Part shown: piece after piece, positions 41,356 to 49,327 of the stretch
How positions within the stretch are numbered: position 1 is the first letter of the stretch
How the letters are laid out: each line of letters begins with the position of its first letter
DNA from: Solibacter sp039934035
GTDB lineage: Bacteria; Acidobacteriota; Terriglobia; Bryobacterales; Bryobacteraceae
Direction of reading: 5' to 3'
DNA: 64,000 nucleotides
Assembly: GCA_039934035.1 (NCBI GenBank)
Contig: JBDTMZ010000022.1
Coordinates: forward strand, 1 to 64,000
Program-made: the position numbers and the translations under genes
Notes under the pieces: generated by a model
What the model saw: the letters and a program-made list of their open reading frames with translations, nothing else
Databases searched by the model: none
Told to the model about the DNA's origin: nothing

Positions 41356-44106
41356 TCAGAAACTCACGCGAATGCCGCCCCACGCCGCGAGGGGAGCGCC
41401 GGGAGCAAGAAACGTTGAGCCGATCAGCGGAAACTGGCCGCCGACCGCAGGCAGGGGCCGGGCGAGGAAGGTGCCCTGCGCCGTGAAGCCGGTCGCGCCG
41501 AGTTGGGCAGCGGTGTAATACCGGTGGTTCAGCAGATTGTTGACCTGTGCGAACATTTCCAGATGTTTCTGAAGGCGATAGCGCCCGCCAAGGTTCATCA
41601 CGCTGTAGCCGCCGGTCCGGCCGGGACCCAGATAATACACGCCGTCCGCTTGATGAAGGTTGTTCTCATTGCCGCGCGCGAGGGAACTCGAGACTCCGAT
41701 CAAGTTGAGATTCAGACTCAGCCTTTGGGTGGCCCGTACCTCCGCGTAAGCTTTCAGCATGTGCCTGGGAGTAAGCGGGATGCGGTCGCCGGGAACGATT
41801 TGAATCTCGCCATCCAGGCCTCGCGATCCGCTCAAGGCGCTGCTGTTGGCGCTATTGCCGGCCCCGGCGACAGCTTCCGCGCTTCGATAGGTGGCATCGA
41901 GAAAAGTATAGCCGCCGCCGAGGGTGACGCGGCTGACGCGGCCATGCAAGTCGCCTTCGAAGCCCTGCCGCTCGGTCTTTCCAAAATTCTTGAAATAGCC
42001 GAAGCCGGTAGCGGTTGCGGCGACGAACAGGATGTCGTTCGAATTACGGGCGTGGAACCACCCGGCGCTCCAGCCGAACCTGGCTTCCGAGCCGCTGCGC
42101 ACGCCGGCTTCGAAGGTCTTCGCCACAACTTGTTCCAGGGGTGGGTCTCCGGCCATGGCGTTGGGCAGTTTGCAGGGTAGGTCCGGGTTGGCGCAGCCCA
42201 ATTCCACGCTGGTAGGGGCGCGGTTCCCTTCGCTATAACTGAAATAAAGGTTCAGTGCGCCAACCGGGCTGTAGGTAACTCCGGCCGCCGGATTGAAGCG
42301 ATCGAAAGTGTGTTTGGCGGTCAACGATTCCGCTCCCGTGCGCCGGATGAGGTCCAGGTTGTTCAGCGTAGTGTGGTTGTAGCGGCCCGAGAACGTGAAG
42401 CTCCAGTTCTTGCCGGTGACCGTATCGGTCAGATAAAAACTGCCGGTATTGATGCGGCTGTCCAGGTCGACGCGGGTGTCAAAGGGCGCGCCGTCCACAT
42501 CGCCGCCGGTGACTCCGTCGCCGAACGAGCGGACTCCGGTCACGCTGCGGTCGGGATTCAGGTAGCCGAGTTCGGTGAGCTGCTGAAATCCCACGGTGCT
42601 GTGGTCGAATGCCGTGCCGGCGGTGAACTGATTGCGCCAGACGCCTGCTGTCTCAAACCAGGTGCCCTGCGCGGAGTAGCCGATGCTGTGCTGTCCGATG
42701 TGGGAGCGGTTCAGCAGGCCATTGCACTTCTCGCCAGGTTCGTCGCGTAACAGCGACTGCGCGATGCATCGCCATTTCGGAAAGGGTGTATTGGCGGCGG
42801 TCTCGCCCGAGGTGGGGAATCCGGTATAGCCCGCGGCCGTCAGCGCCGCCCGCTCGACGGCGTTGGGCTGGTACAGCGATTGATCCAGCGAATCGTTATT
42901 GAGATCGCCATTCAGGGTGTTGGTGCGGATGAAGCGCTGATACACGTTGGCGGAAAGCTGAACCTTACCCACACGGTGGCGCGCCAGGAAGTTGAATGCG
43001 GGCGACCGGTTCGCCGTAATGTCGGGAATCGTGTAGGCCGAGCGATAGTCGGCCCACAGCATCCGCTGCTCCTGGAGGCCGCTGCCGATGAGCGAGTTGT
43101 TGGCGTAGAAGGCGGTCAAGCCGAGGCTGGTATCGGAGTTCTGCCATCCCAGCCTGGCGAAGAACTGGCGCACATTGGAGGGCGTGTGCTGCCGCCATCC
43201 GTCGTCGAAGAAAAGCCTGGTGGCGCCATACCAGCTCAGCCCCGTGGAGTTGGCGCCCCCGGTTTCAAACTCTCCGAGCTTGCGTCCAAAGCTACCGCCG
43301 CTGAAGGCGATTTCGGTATGCTTGCCCCCACGCCCGTCTTTGGTCTGCAGAGAGAGGGCGCCGCCGAGAGTGTTCAGGCCGAACAGCGGGTTCGAGCCGG
43401 GCATCAGAGCTACCTCCGACACCGCGAATTGTGGGACGAGGTCCCAACTCACGACGTCACCGAACGGCTGGTTGAGCCGGACTCCGTCCATGTAGACCGA
43501 AACGCCCTGGGGCGTGCCGAGCAGCGGCGAAGCGGTGTAGCCGCGATAGTTCACGTCGGGCTGAAAGGGATTGCCCTGAATTTCGTTGACGTAGACGCCG
43601 TTGAGGCGTTTGTTCAGGAAGTCGGCGAGGTCCACGGCGCCGCTGTTTTCGATATCGCGGCGGTTTGCGGTTTGCACGGGAAGGGGGACCTCGGTGGGCG
43701 AGAGACTGGTTCCGGCGAGCGGGGTGGCCCCGACGACCAGCAACTGGGTCGCCTGAGTGCTCAGGGCCAGGGTGACGGTTCGCGAGATGGGGCTTGCCGG
43801 CCTGGCATCGAGAGCGATCGACTGGGTGGCAAAACCGGGCGCCGTCACCTCGAGGCGATAGCGGCCGGCAGCCAGCGCCGGAAACGTATGCCTGCCTTGC
43901 GCGTCGGTTTCAAACTGTTGGACCATTCCCGTGAAGAGGTTTTCGAGCTTGCCCGTGGCGGCTACCGGCGCGCCCGAGGGGTCTTTGACCTCGATCCGCA
44001 CGTCACTGGACGTGCGCTGGCTGTAGAGGGGTTGCAAGGCCGTAAAGCCTGCTGCAAGCAGGCACCACCCCACGACGCTCGCCCTGGCGGGGCCGGACAT
44101 AACCAT
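41356..44106 (-). CDS. TonB-dependent outer-membrane receptor
   Basis: A 916-residue protein starting at 44106 (MVMSGPARASVVGWCLLAAGFTALQ), followed by a carboxypeptidase-like regulatory domain (VRIEVKDPSGAPVAATGKL, LAAGRYRLEVTAPGF). It then has a plug (VQTANRRDIENSGAVDLADFL; VSVYMDGVRLNQPFGDVV; VALMPGSNPLFGLNTLGGALS) and a barrel ending in GGIRVSF. Unlike the Oar-like receptor it carries a clear classical plug. It may import oligosaccharides, siderophores or vitamins; no cobalamin riboswitch is seen upstream. It diverges from an ECF sigma gene, a pairing common for regulated receptors. Confidence 0.9.
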   Translation of the reverse strand: MVMSGPARASVVGWCLLAAGFTALQPLYSQRTSSDVRIEVKDPSGAPVAATGKLENLFTGMVQQFETDAQGRHTFPALAAGRYRLEVTAPGFATQSIALDARPASPISRTVTLALSTQATQLLVVGATPLAGTSLSPTEVPLPVQTANRRDIENSGAVDLADFLNKRLNGVYVNEIQGNPFQPDVNYRGYTASPLLGTPQGVSVYMDGVRLNQPFGDVVSWDLVPQFAVSEVALMPGSNPLFGLNTLGGALSLQTKDGRGGKHTEIAFSGGSFGRKLGEFETGGANSTGLSWYGATRLFFDDGWRQHTPSNVRQFFARLGWQNSDTSLGLTAFYANNSLIGSGLQEQRMLWADYRSAYTIPDITANRSPAFNFLARHRVGKVQLSANVYQRFIRTNTLNGDLNNDSLDQSLYQPNAVERAALTAAGYTGFPTSGETAANTPFPKWRCIAQSLLRDEPGEKCNGLLNRSHIGQHSIGYSAQGTWFETAGVWRNQFTAGTAFDHSTVGFQQLTELGYLNPDRSVTGVRSFGDGVTGGDVDGAPFDTRVDLDSRINTGSFYLTDTVTGKNWSFTFSGRYNHTTLNNLDLIRRTGAESLTAKHTFDRFNPAAGVTYSPVGALNLYFSYSEGNRAPTSVELGCANPDLPCKLPNAMAGDPPLEQVVAKTFEAGVRSGSEARFGWSAGWFHARNSNDILFVAATATGFGYFKNFGKTERQGFEGDLHGRVSRVTLGGGYTFLDATYRSAEAVAGAGNSANSSALSGSRGLDGEIQIVPGDRIPLTPRHMLKAYAEVRATQRLSLNLNLIGVSSSLARGNENNLHQADGVYYLGPGRTGGYSVMNLGGRYRLQKHLEMFAQVNNLLNHRYYTAAQLGATGFTAQGTFLARPLPAVGGQFPLIGSTFLAPGAPLAAWGGIRVSF

Positions 44107-44293
44107 ATAGCTGAATATTCCTTTTCCGCGTCCGATGTTCAGGGTTTTTTGGAGCGCTGCGAAAATTTTGTCTGAACAGAATGGGGCGGCGAGGAATATT
44201 TCAGTGTGATGCGGAATCCAGCCGGCACGCTCGTCCACGGTATCGGGTGGTTCCGCTTGCCGCCCGGTCACGCCGTCGTAATGCTCGGAAGGG

Positions 44294-44932
44294 TTGGAGC
44301 CCTTGGGGAACGATTACACTAGGGCAGTAGAAACCGTTATGGCGGGCGATCCTCGCAGTCTGGTGCTCCCATTCCTAGGCCGTCTGGTCCAGGGGAAGAG
44401 AGCCTCGTCTCCGTTCACCGAACTTGAGGCTGAGATTATCGGGCTGTTCGATCAGATGCGAGGCCGGATTCTGCGCTATTCGCTCAGCTTTGGCCTGCCA
44501 GTCGCGGATGCCGAAGAGATCGTGCAGGAGGCGTTTCTCGCCTTATATCGGCACCTCTTGCGCGAAAGGTCCAGGGAGGGTTTGACGGCGTGGCTGTTCC
44601 GGGTCACGCACAATCTGTCGCTGAAACGCCGTGCGGCCATCGCCCGGTCGGCGGCGGGTCCGCTAACGCAGGACACGGAACGGGAAACGCTTCCGATTGC
44701 AGATCCGCAGCCGAATCCCGAAGAGCAACTGGCCTTCAGGCAGCGGCAGGACCGCCTGCGTTCCGTCGTCCGTGCGCTTCCGGAGATGGACCGGGAGTGC
44801 CTCTATTTGCGCTCCGAAGGGCTGCGGTATCGCGCCATCGCGGAAGTGCTGGGGATTTCCACTGGAAGCGTGGCCAACTCTCTGATGCGGTCGCTGGCCC
44901 GCTTGTCGGCGGCCAACGAAAGGTTGGGATGA
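44294..44932 (+). CDS. ECF-family RNA polymerase sigma factor
   Basis: A 212-residue sigma-70 of the extracytoplasmic function type. Region 2 is FDQMRGRILRYSLSFGLPVADAEEIVQEAFLALYRHLL (read in two pieces) and region 4 is ALPEMDRECLYLRSEGLRYRAIAEVLGISTGSVANSLMRSLARL, a helix-turn-helix for the -35 element. The start may be TTG 44294 or ATG 44339; neither has a strong ribosome site. Its stop overlaps the anti-sigma start (ATGA), so the two are coupled. It diverges from the TonB receptor. Confidence 0.92.
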   Translation: MEPLGNDYTRAVETVMAGDPRSLVLPFLGRLVQGKRASSPFTELEAEIIGLFDQMRGRILRYSLSFGLPVADAEEIVQEAFLALYRHLLRERSREGLTAWLFRVTHNLSLKRRAAIARSAAGPLTQDTERETLPIADPQPNPEEQLAFRQRQDRLRSVVRALPEMDRECLYLRSEGLRYRAIAEVLGISTGSVANSLMRSLARLSAANERLG

Positions 44933-45738
44933 TGCGGGAACTCAATACTCATGTTTCCGGCGAGAGGCTCTTGCTGTTTGCCGATGGGGAAGTCCATGGG
45001 CGGGAAGAGCGGGATATTCGCGAGCACCTGGCGGCGTGCTGGTCCTGCCGGCTTCGCCTGCGCGAACTCGACGACACTATTGCGGAAGCCGCACGCCTGC
45101 ATCGAGAGGCCGCACATCCACCGCTGCCTCCGGCCGAGGGTCCGCGTGCGCTGTTGAGAGCGCGGCTTCGGGAGTTGGCACCGGCCGCCCCGCGTTCTGT
45201 TGAGCGATGGAAGGTGCAGCACGTGACCGGCGCCTTTGCGCTGTTCGCGGCCGTCGGAGTGTTGCTGGTCGCGATCTGGGTGGGCAGGACTTCCAGCGAG
45301 TCCAACGCGATTCCGCGGTCCGACCTGACTCCCGGAGCGGTTCGCACCGTGGCGGTGAGGGATGTTTGCCTGGCTGAGCTCAGCAGCAATGCCGAGGTGT
45401 TGCCTGTTGTCCAGCGCCAGGTGTTCGTGGAATACGGAATGCCGGAGGCGGAAGCGCAAGCCTATGAGGTCGACTACCTGATCACGCCCGCCCTGGGGGG
45501 ATCTGACGACATCCGCAACCTGTGGCCCCAACCTTATGCCGGCTCTTCGTGGAACGCGTACGTCAAGGACGCATTGGAGGACCATCTGCGAGGCATGGTC
45601 TGCAACGGGCAGCTTGACCTGGCGACCGCCCAGCATGAAATTGCGTCGAACTGGGTGGCTGCCTATCAGAAGTACTTCCACACGCGCCGGCCCCTGTCGC
45701 AACATCAACGGCTGCGGCACACCGCTGGGCCGGAATAA
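44929..45738 (+). CDS. Anti-sigma factor with zinc-finger domain, membrane span and HNH-like C-terminal domain
   Basis: The N-terminus holds an anti-sigma zinc finger of the HxxxCxxC type (HLAACWSC), then a helical linker, one transmembrane segment (AFALFAAVGVLLVAIWVG), and an exported C-terminal domain of about 140 residues. That domain carries VDYLITPALGGSDDIRNLWP, then WNAYVKDALEDHL and VCNGQLDLATAQHEI, very like small HNH-type secreted proteins whose motif reads EIDHLIxLxLGG. Here the catalytic-type His is Tyr, so nuclease activity is doubtful and a sensor role is more likely. Starts inside the sigma stop (ATGA). Confidence 0.75.
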   Translation: MMRELNTHVSGERLLLFADGEVHGREERDIREHLAACWSCRLRLRELDDTIAEAARLHREAAHPPLPPAEGPRALLRARLRELAPAAPRSVERWKVQHVTGAFALFAAVGVLLVAIWVGRTSSESNAIPRSDLTPGAVRTVAVRDVCLAELSSNAEVLPVVQRQVFVEYGMPEAEAQAYEVDYLITPALGGSDDIRNLWPQPYAGSSWNAYVKDALEDHLRGMVCNGQLDLATAQHEIASNWVAAYQKYFHTRRPLSQHQRLRHTAGPE

Positions 45739-45867
45739 GCAAGGGCGCGCCGGCGGCGTTGCCTGACGGTGGGCAGTTAGAATTTCTCCGAAGGGGCCGG
45801 GCGGTTGCGGCGGGCACGAAGTGCCTGGGCAGCCAGACCAGTGGTATCCTGCGCTCAGGCGGGTCCT

Positions 45868-46713
45868 GTGATTTCTCGAAGTCTGTTTGGACTGGGGTGC
45901 GGGTTGCTGGCGATGGGCGCTTTGTTCGCCTTCCAGAAGCCTTTTCGCGTGTACTCCTCGATGGAGCCGGCGGACAACATTCCGCTGCCTCCCGACTGGC
46001 AGGAAAAGAGCGAGTGGGTACAGGCGCGGCTGATGTACCCGCAGCATCCCGATGCGCGTTTCGCCCGCAACCGTTATGGCCGGCTGGACTGGCGCGAGGG
46101 CGGCACCAGTTGGACGCAGGATTATCCGCGCGCCGATCGCCATTTCGCCTCCGCTCTCCGGCGTCTTACGCGCATCGACGCACGCAGCGTGGAGCAGCCG
46201 AACAGTCCCGACGATCTCGACGATTTCTTCAACTGGCCGTGGATGGTGGCGGGCGAAATGGGCGACTGGCTGCTGACCGATGCGCAGGTGATTACCCTTC
46301 GCGAATACCTGCTGCGCGGGGGCTTCATCTACATGGACGATTTCTGGGGCGAGGAAGAATTCGAGCGTTTCCAGCAGAGTATGCGGCGCGTCTTCCCGGA
46401 CCGTCCGGTGGTGGAAATCGCCGACGAGGACTCGATCTTTCACGCCGTTTACGATTTGAACGACCGCTACCAGATACTGGGGCAATGGTCGCTGCGCGGC
46501 GGAGGTGGATGGATGGGCCAGCGCGCGGCCGGCACGAAGGGCCACTGGATGGGGATCTATGACGATCATCAACGGCTGATGGTGGCGATGACGTTCAACA
46601 ATGACGTGGGCGATTCCTGGGAGTGGGCGGACAGCCCCACCTATCCCGAGAAGTTTTCCGCGCTCGGGATTCGCCTGGGCATCAACTACGTCGTCTACGC
46701 GATGTCGCACTGA
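45868..46713 (+). CDS. Secreted DUF4159-domain protein
   Basis: A GTG start at 45868 gives a signal peptide (SRSLFGLGCGLLAMGALFAFQ). The 281-residue product shows the DUF4159 pattern: FARNRYGRLDWREGGTSWTQDYPRADRHFASAL (in two stretches), then GEMGDWLLTDAQVITLREYLLRGGFIYMDDFWG and the later HAVYDL and GIYDDHQRLMVAMTFNNDVGDSWEW. The family is exported and linked to gliding or surface regulators in related phyla; its enzymatic role is unclear. It follows the sigma/anti-sigma pair by 129 bases. Confidence 0.85.
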   Translation: MISRSLFGLGCGLLAMGALFAFQKPFRVYSSMEPADNIPLPPDWQEKSEWVQARLMYPQHPDARFARNRYGRLDWREGGTSWTQDYPRADRHFASALRRLTRIDARSVEQPNSPDDLDDFFNWPWMVAGEMGDWLLTDAQVITLREYLLRGGFIYMDDFWGEEEFERFQQSMRRVFPDRPVVEIADEDSIFHAVYDLNDRYQILGQWSLRGGGGWMGQRAAGTKGHWMGIYDDHQRLMVAMTFNNDVGDSWEWADSPTYPEKFSALGIRLGINYVVYAMSH

Positions 46714-46714
46714 A

Positions 46715-46935
46715 GCTCGCCGGAGCGGAGGAAATGGTCGGCGCCCAGCGTTTCGGCCTCTGAGATTCGAATTCGGGATGAGGCTGGCGCGTTCCGCGTC
46801 CTCTACGTGGCGAAATTCGCCGACGCGATCTACGTGCTGCACTGCCTCCAGAAGAAGACCGGGAGAACCAGCAAGGCCGATGTGGGGCTTGCCGCCAAAC
46901 GTTATCGCGAGTTATTGAAGGAGTTAGGGCAATGA
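46715..46935 (+). pseudogene. N-terminally truncated HigB/Gp49-like toxin
   Basis: The 73-residue frame running into the antitoxin start reads WSAPSVSASEIRIRDEAGAFRVLYVAKFADAIYVLHCLQKKTGRTSKADVGLAAKRYRELLKELG (quoted here in parts: EIRIRDEAGAFRVLYVAKF, then YVLHCLQKKTGRTSKAD). This matches the C-terminal two thirds of HigB/Gp49-family mRNA interferases, normally about 110 residues. The first 40 or so residues and a start codon are missing; a TGA lies directly upstream, at the end of the DUF4159 gene. The fragment overlaps the antitoxin by 4 bases, the normal arrangement. Confidence 0.75.
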
Positions 46936-47213
46936 ACAAGCAACGTTTGGCCAGTGTGTGGGACGCTATTGAAGACACGCCAGAGCAGGCCGCCAACATG
47001 AAACTGCGCTCGGTCCTGATGATCGCCTTGAAGGATCACGTCTCCCGTGCCGGGCTGAGCCAGGCGCAAGCGGCCCAGCTTTTCGGCGTGACGCAGCCGC
47101 GCGTCTCCGACTTGATGCGTGGCAAGATCAACTTATTTGCCATCGACGCGCTGGTGAACATGGCGACAGCCGCGGGCTTGCGCATCGAAATGCACGTGCT
47201 GGAAGCTGCCTAA
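46932..47213 (+). CDS. higA: HigA-like antitoxin, XRE helix-turn-helix
   Basis: A 93-residue protein with an XRE/HigA2-type DNA-binding domain: LKDHVSRAGLSQAQAAQLFGVTQPRVSDLMRGKINLF, in which the recognition helix is VTQPRVSDLMRG, followed by AIDALVNMATAAGLRIEMHV. It would neutralise and repress a HigB partner. The start codon overlaps the end of the broken toxin (ATGA). Since the toxin is truncated, this may be an orphan antitoxin. Confidence 0.85.
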   Translation: MNKQRLASVWDAIEDTPEQAANMKLRSVLMIALKDHVSRAGLSQAQAAQLFGVTQPRVSDLMRGKINLFAIDALVNMATAAGLRIEMHVLEAA

Positions 47214-47624
47214 CTGCGCGAACCCGGCGCAAAGCGCCCCTGCCACGCACTTTCATCACGCTGCCGAGATCATCGGAGCCCGGTGGTTCCTGCGCAGCCA
47301 CGTCCCCAGCAACCGCCAGTGCTGGCCGCATACTCGCCTGGCCGCAGAGCCCTGCCAGGATGCGGGCTCGCGCTTCGATCCCACCGGAAGCCGGAAGTCC
47401 GGCCCTGGGGGTCTCCCTTTTCGCAGGCCGCCGTCTGAATCACCCCCCACATTAATGCCGCGCACTCCCCCTCTAATACCGCCGTCATACCGCTTCCCAC
47501 CGGGCCCGATATTTGAAACAATAAGCAGCGAGCGGCCCCCGTTTGGCGTGCGCCGCTCCGAAATGACTCCGGGACGCCCCAGTCCCCGAGCGGCGTGGCC
47601 GCGACGTCAATAAGGAAGGCAACC
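47214..47624 (+). other. Gene-free stretch after the antitoxin
   Basis: These 411 bases show no convincing gene, RNA or repeat. The sequence is mixed and GC-rich. A good ribosome site (AAGGAAGG) precedes the next ATG at 47625, but no clear promoter could be picked. Confidence 0.6.
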
Positions 47625-49154
47625 ATGAAACAGTTATCCCGTCGTGAAATACTGGCCACCGCGGGGGCGGGTCTTGCGGGGATTACGATTCTTCCGTCTC
47701 ATGTGCTCGGTCAGGGAGGCGCAACTCCTCCCAGCGAGAAGCTCAACCTGGCCTTCGTCGGCATTGGCGCCCGGGGCGGCTTGAACCTGTCGGAACTTAC
47801 GAAACTAAACCAGAACGTCGTCGCTTTGTGTGACGTGGACTGGCGCCACCGGGAAGCGCCGGCAGGGGGAAGGGCCGGCGCCGATCCGAACCGCCTGGGC
47901 GCCGCGCAACGGCAATCTCCCATTCTCCTGGCCGAAACCTATGCCAAGGCGAGGAAGTTTGACGACTACCGGAAGATGCTCGATGAGATGGACAAGGAAA
48001 TCGATGGCGTCGTGATTTCCACGCCTGACCATCTGCATGCCCCCATCGCGCTGGCCGCGATGAAGCGGCGTAAGCACGTCTACGTCGAGAAGAACATGTG
48101 CTGCACCATTGAAGAAGCGCGGCGCATGAGGGCCTTCGAGAAGAAGTACAAAGTCACTGTGCAGACGGGCAATCAGGGGCACTCCACCGAGGACATGCGC
48201 CTGGTAGTGGAAATGTTCCGGGCCGGTGCAATCGGCGATGTGAAGACGGTCCATCTGTACCGCCGCGAGACCGCCAGTTCGCCCTCGGCGGCCGTTCCGG
48301 GAGGCCTTCCGGTCACCTATGAGAACATCCCGAAAATCGTCGCCCAACAGCATCCGACTCCCGACAACCTGCTGTGGGATTTGTGGCTGGGGCCCGCGCC
48401 GGTGCGCGGCTTCAACCCTGCCTATCATCCGAACCGCTGGCGCGCCTGGCAGGATTTCGGGACCGGGGGTTTGGGCGACCTGCTGAACCATATGATCGAT
48501 GCGCCTTTCTGGGCGCTGGATCTGGGCCTCCCCACCCAGGTGGAAGCGCACCCGGAAGAGGGCTACGACTGGCGGACCAACAAGGAAGTCTACCCCTGGG
48601 CCGCCATGAACCGGTGGGTCTTCCCGGCGCGCGGCAAGATGCCTCCGGTGGAACTTTTCTACCACTACGGCATGTATAAGGAAACCGTCCCCAAGCCTCC
48701 CGGTTGGCGGGAAGGCACGGACGTGCAGGGCAATATCGGCGGCATCATGTTCGGCAGCAAGGGGGCGATGACGTTCGGTGCGCTCTTTGCCAGCGATCCG
48801 CGCGAGGCGTCCCAGACCGTAGCCACGAATGCGACATGGGGAACCAAGGTCAAGGTTCGGCTGTGGCCGCCGGAACTGGACAAGGAGTTTAAGCGGCCCG
48901 ATCCGACGCTGCCGCGGCCGTGGAACCACTGGGCGGACTGGGTGGTTTCGGCGAAGGCAGGCAAGCCGGCCGCTTCGGGCACCGCTTACGGCGGGGTGAT
49001 GTCGGAGATCGCTTTGATCGGCAACGGAGCCAATGCGGCACCGGGCAAGGTCCTGGACTACGACGCCAAAGCCGGTAAGTTCACGGATTGCGACGAAGCC
49101 AACAAGATGGTGGCCAAGAAGACCTATCGCAAAGGCTGGGAGTTACCGTCCTAG
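47625..49154 (+). CDS. Tat-exported Gfo/Idh/MocA family oxidoreductase, second copy
   Basis: A twin-arginine signal (LSRREILATAGAGLAGITIL) precedes a Rossmann domain (LNLAFVGIGARGG) and the family block HVYVEKNMCCTIEEARRM (family EKP is replaced by EKN). The C-terminal part shows NRWRAWQDFGTGGLGDLLNHMIDAPFWALDL (in two parts), and the end RKGWELPS resembles the RKGFELPV end of the paralogue at 20612. Length 509. Probable sugar or polyol oxidoreductase. The EKN variant is notable because the usual EKP Lys remains but its neighbour changes. Confidence 0.88.
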   Translation: MKQLSRREILATAGAGLAGITILPSHVLGQGGATPPSEKLNLAFVGIGARGGLNLSELTKLNQNVVALCDVDWRHREAPAGGRAGADPNRLGAAQRQSPILLAETYAKARKFDDYRKMLDEMDKEIDGVVISTPDHLHAPIALAAMKRRKHVYVEKNMCCTIEEARRMRAFEKKYKVTVQTGNQGHSTEDMRLVVEMFRAGAIGDVKTVHLYRRETASSPSAAVPGGLPVTYENIPKIVAQQHPTPDNLLWDLWLGPAPVRGFNPAYHPNRWRAWQDFGTGGLGDLLNHMIDAPFWALDLGLPTQVEAHPEEGYDWRTNKEVYPWAAMNRWVFPARGKMPPVELFYHYGMYKETVPKPPGWREGTDVQGNIGGIMFGSKGAMTFGALFASDPREASQTVATNATWGTKVKVRLWPPELDKEFKRPDPTLPRPWNHWADWVVSAKAGKPAASGTAYGGVMSEIALIGNGANAAPGKVLDYDAKAGKFTDCDEANKMVAKKTYRKGWELPS

Positions 49155-49327
49155 CTCCAAATGCAACGGCGTCCGGGATGGGGACCAGCCGGTGGTGGCC
49201 ACCGTCGGTCCCCGGCAGACTCAGGGCAACGTGTTCATCGCCGTCCAACGGTAGGCTCTTGCCCAAAGTGATTCCAGCGGAAAAGGCCGCCGCGGGCGTT
49301 TCATCCGCCCGGGAATGACTGGGGCAG

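Noticed and set aside
44107..44293. Cobalamin riboswitch upstream of the TonB receptor
   Set aside because: No B12 box or matching fold was seen in the 187-base gap, read on the minus strand.
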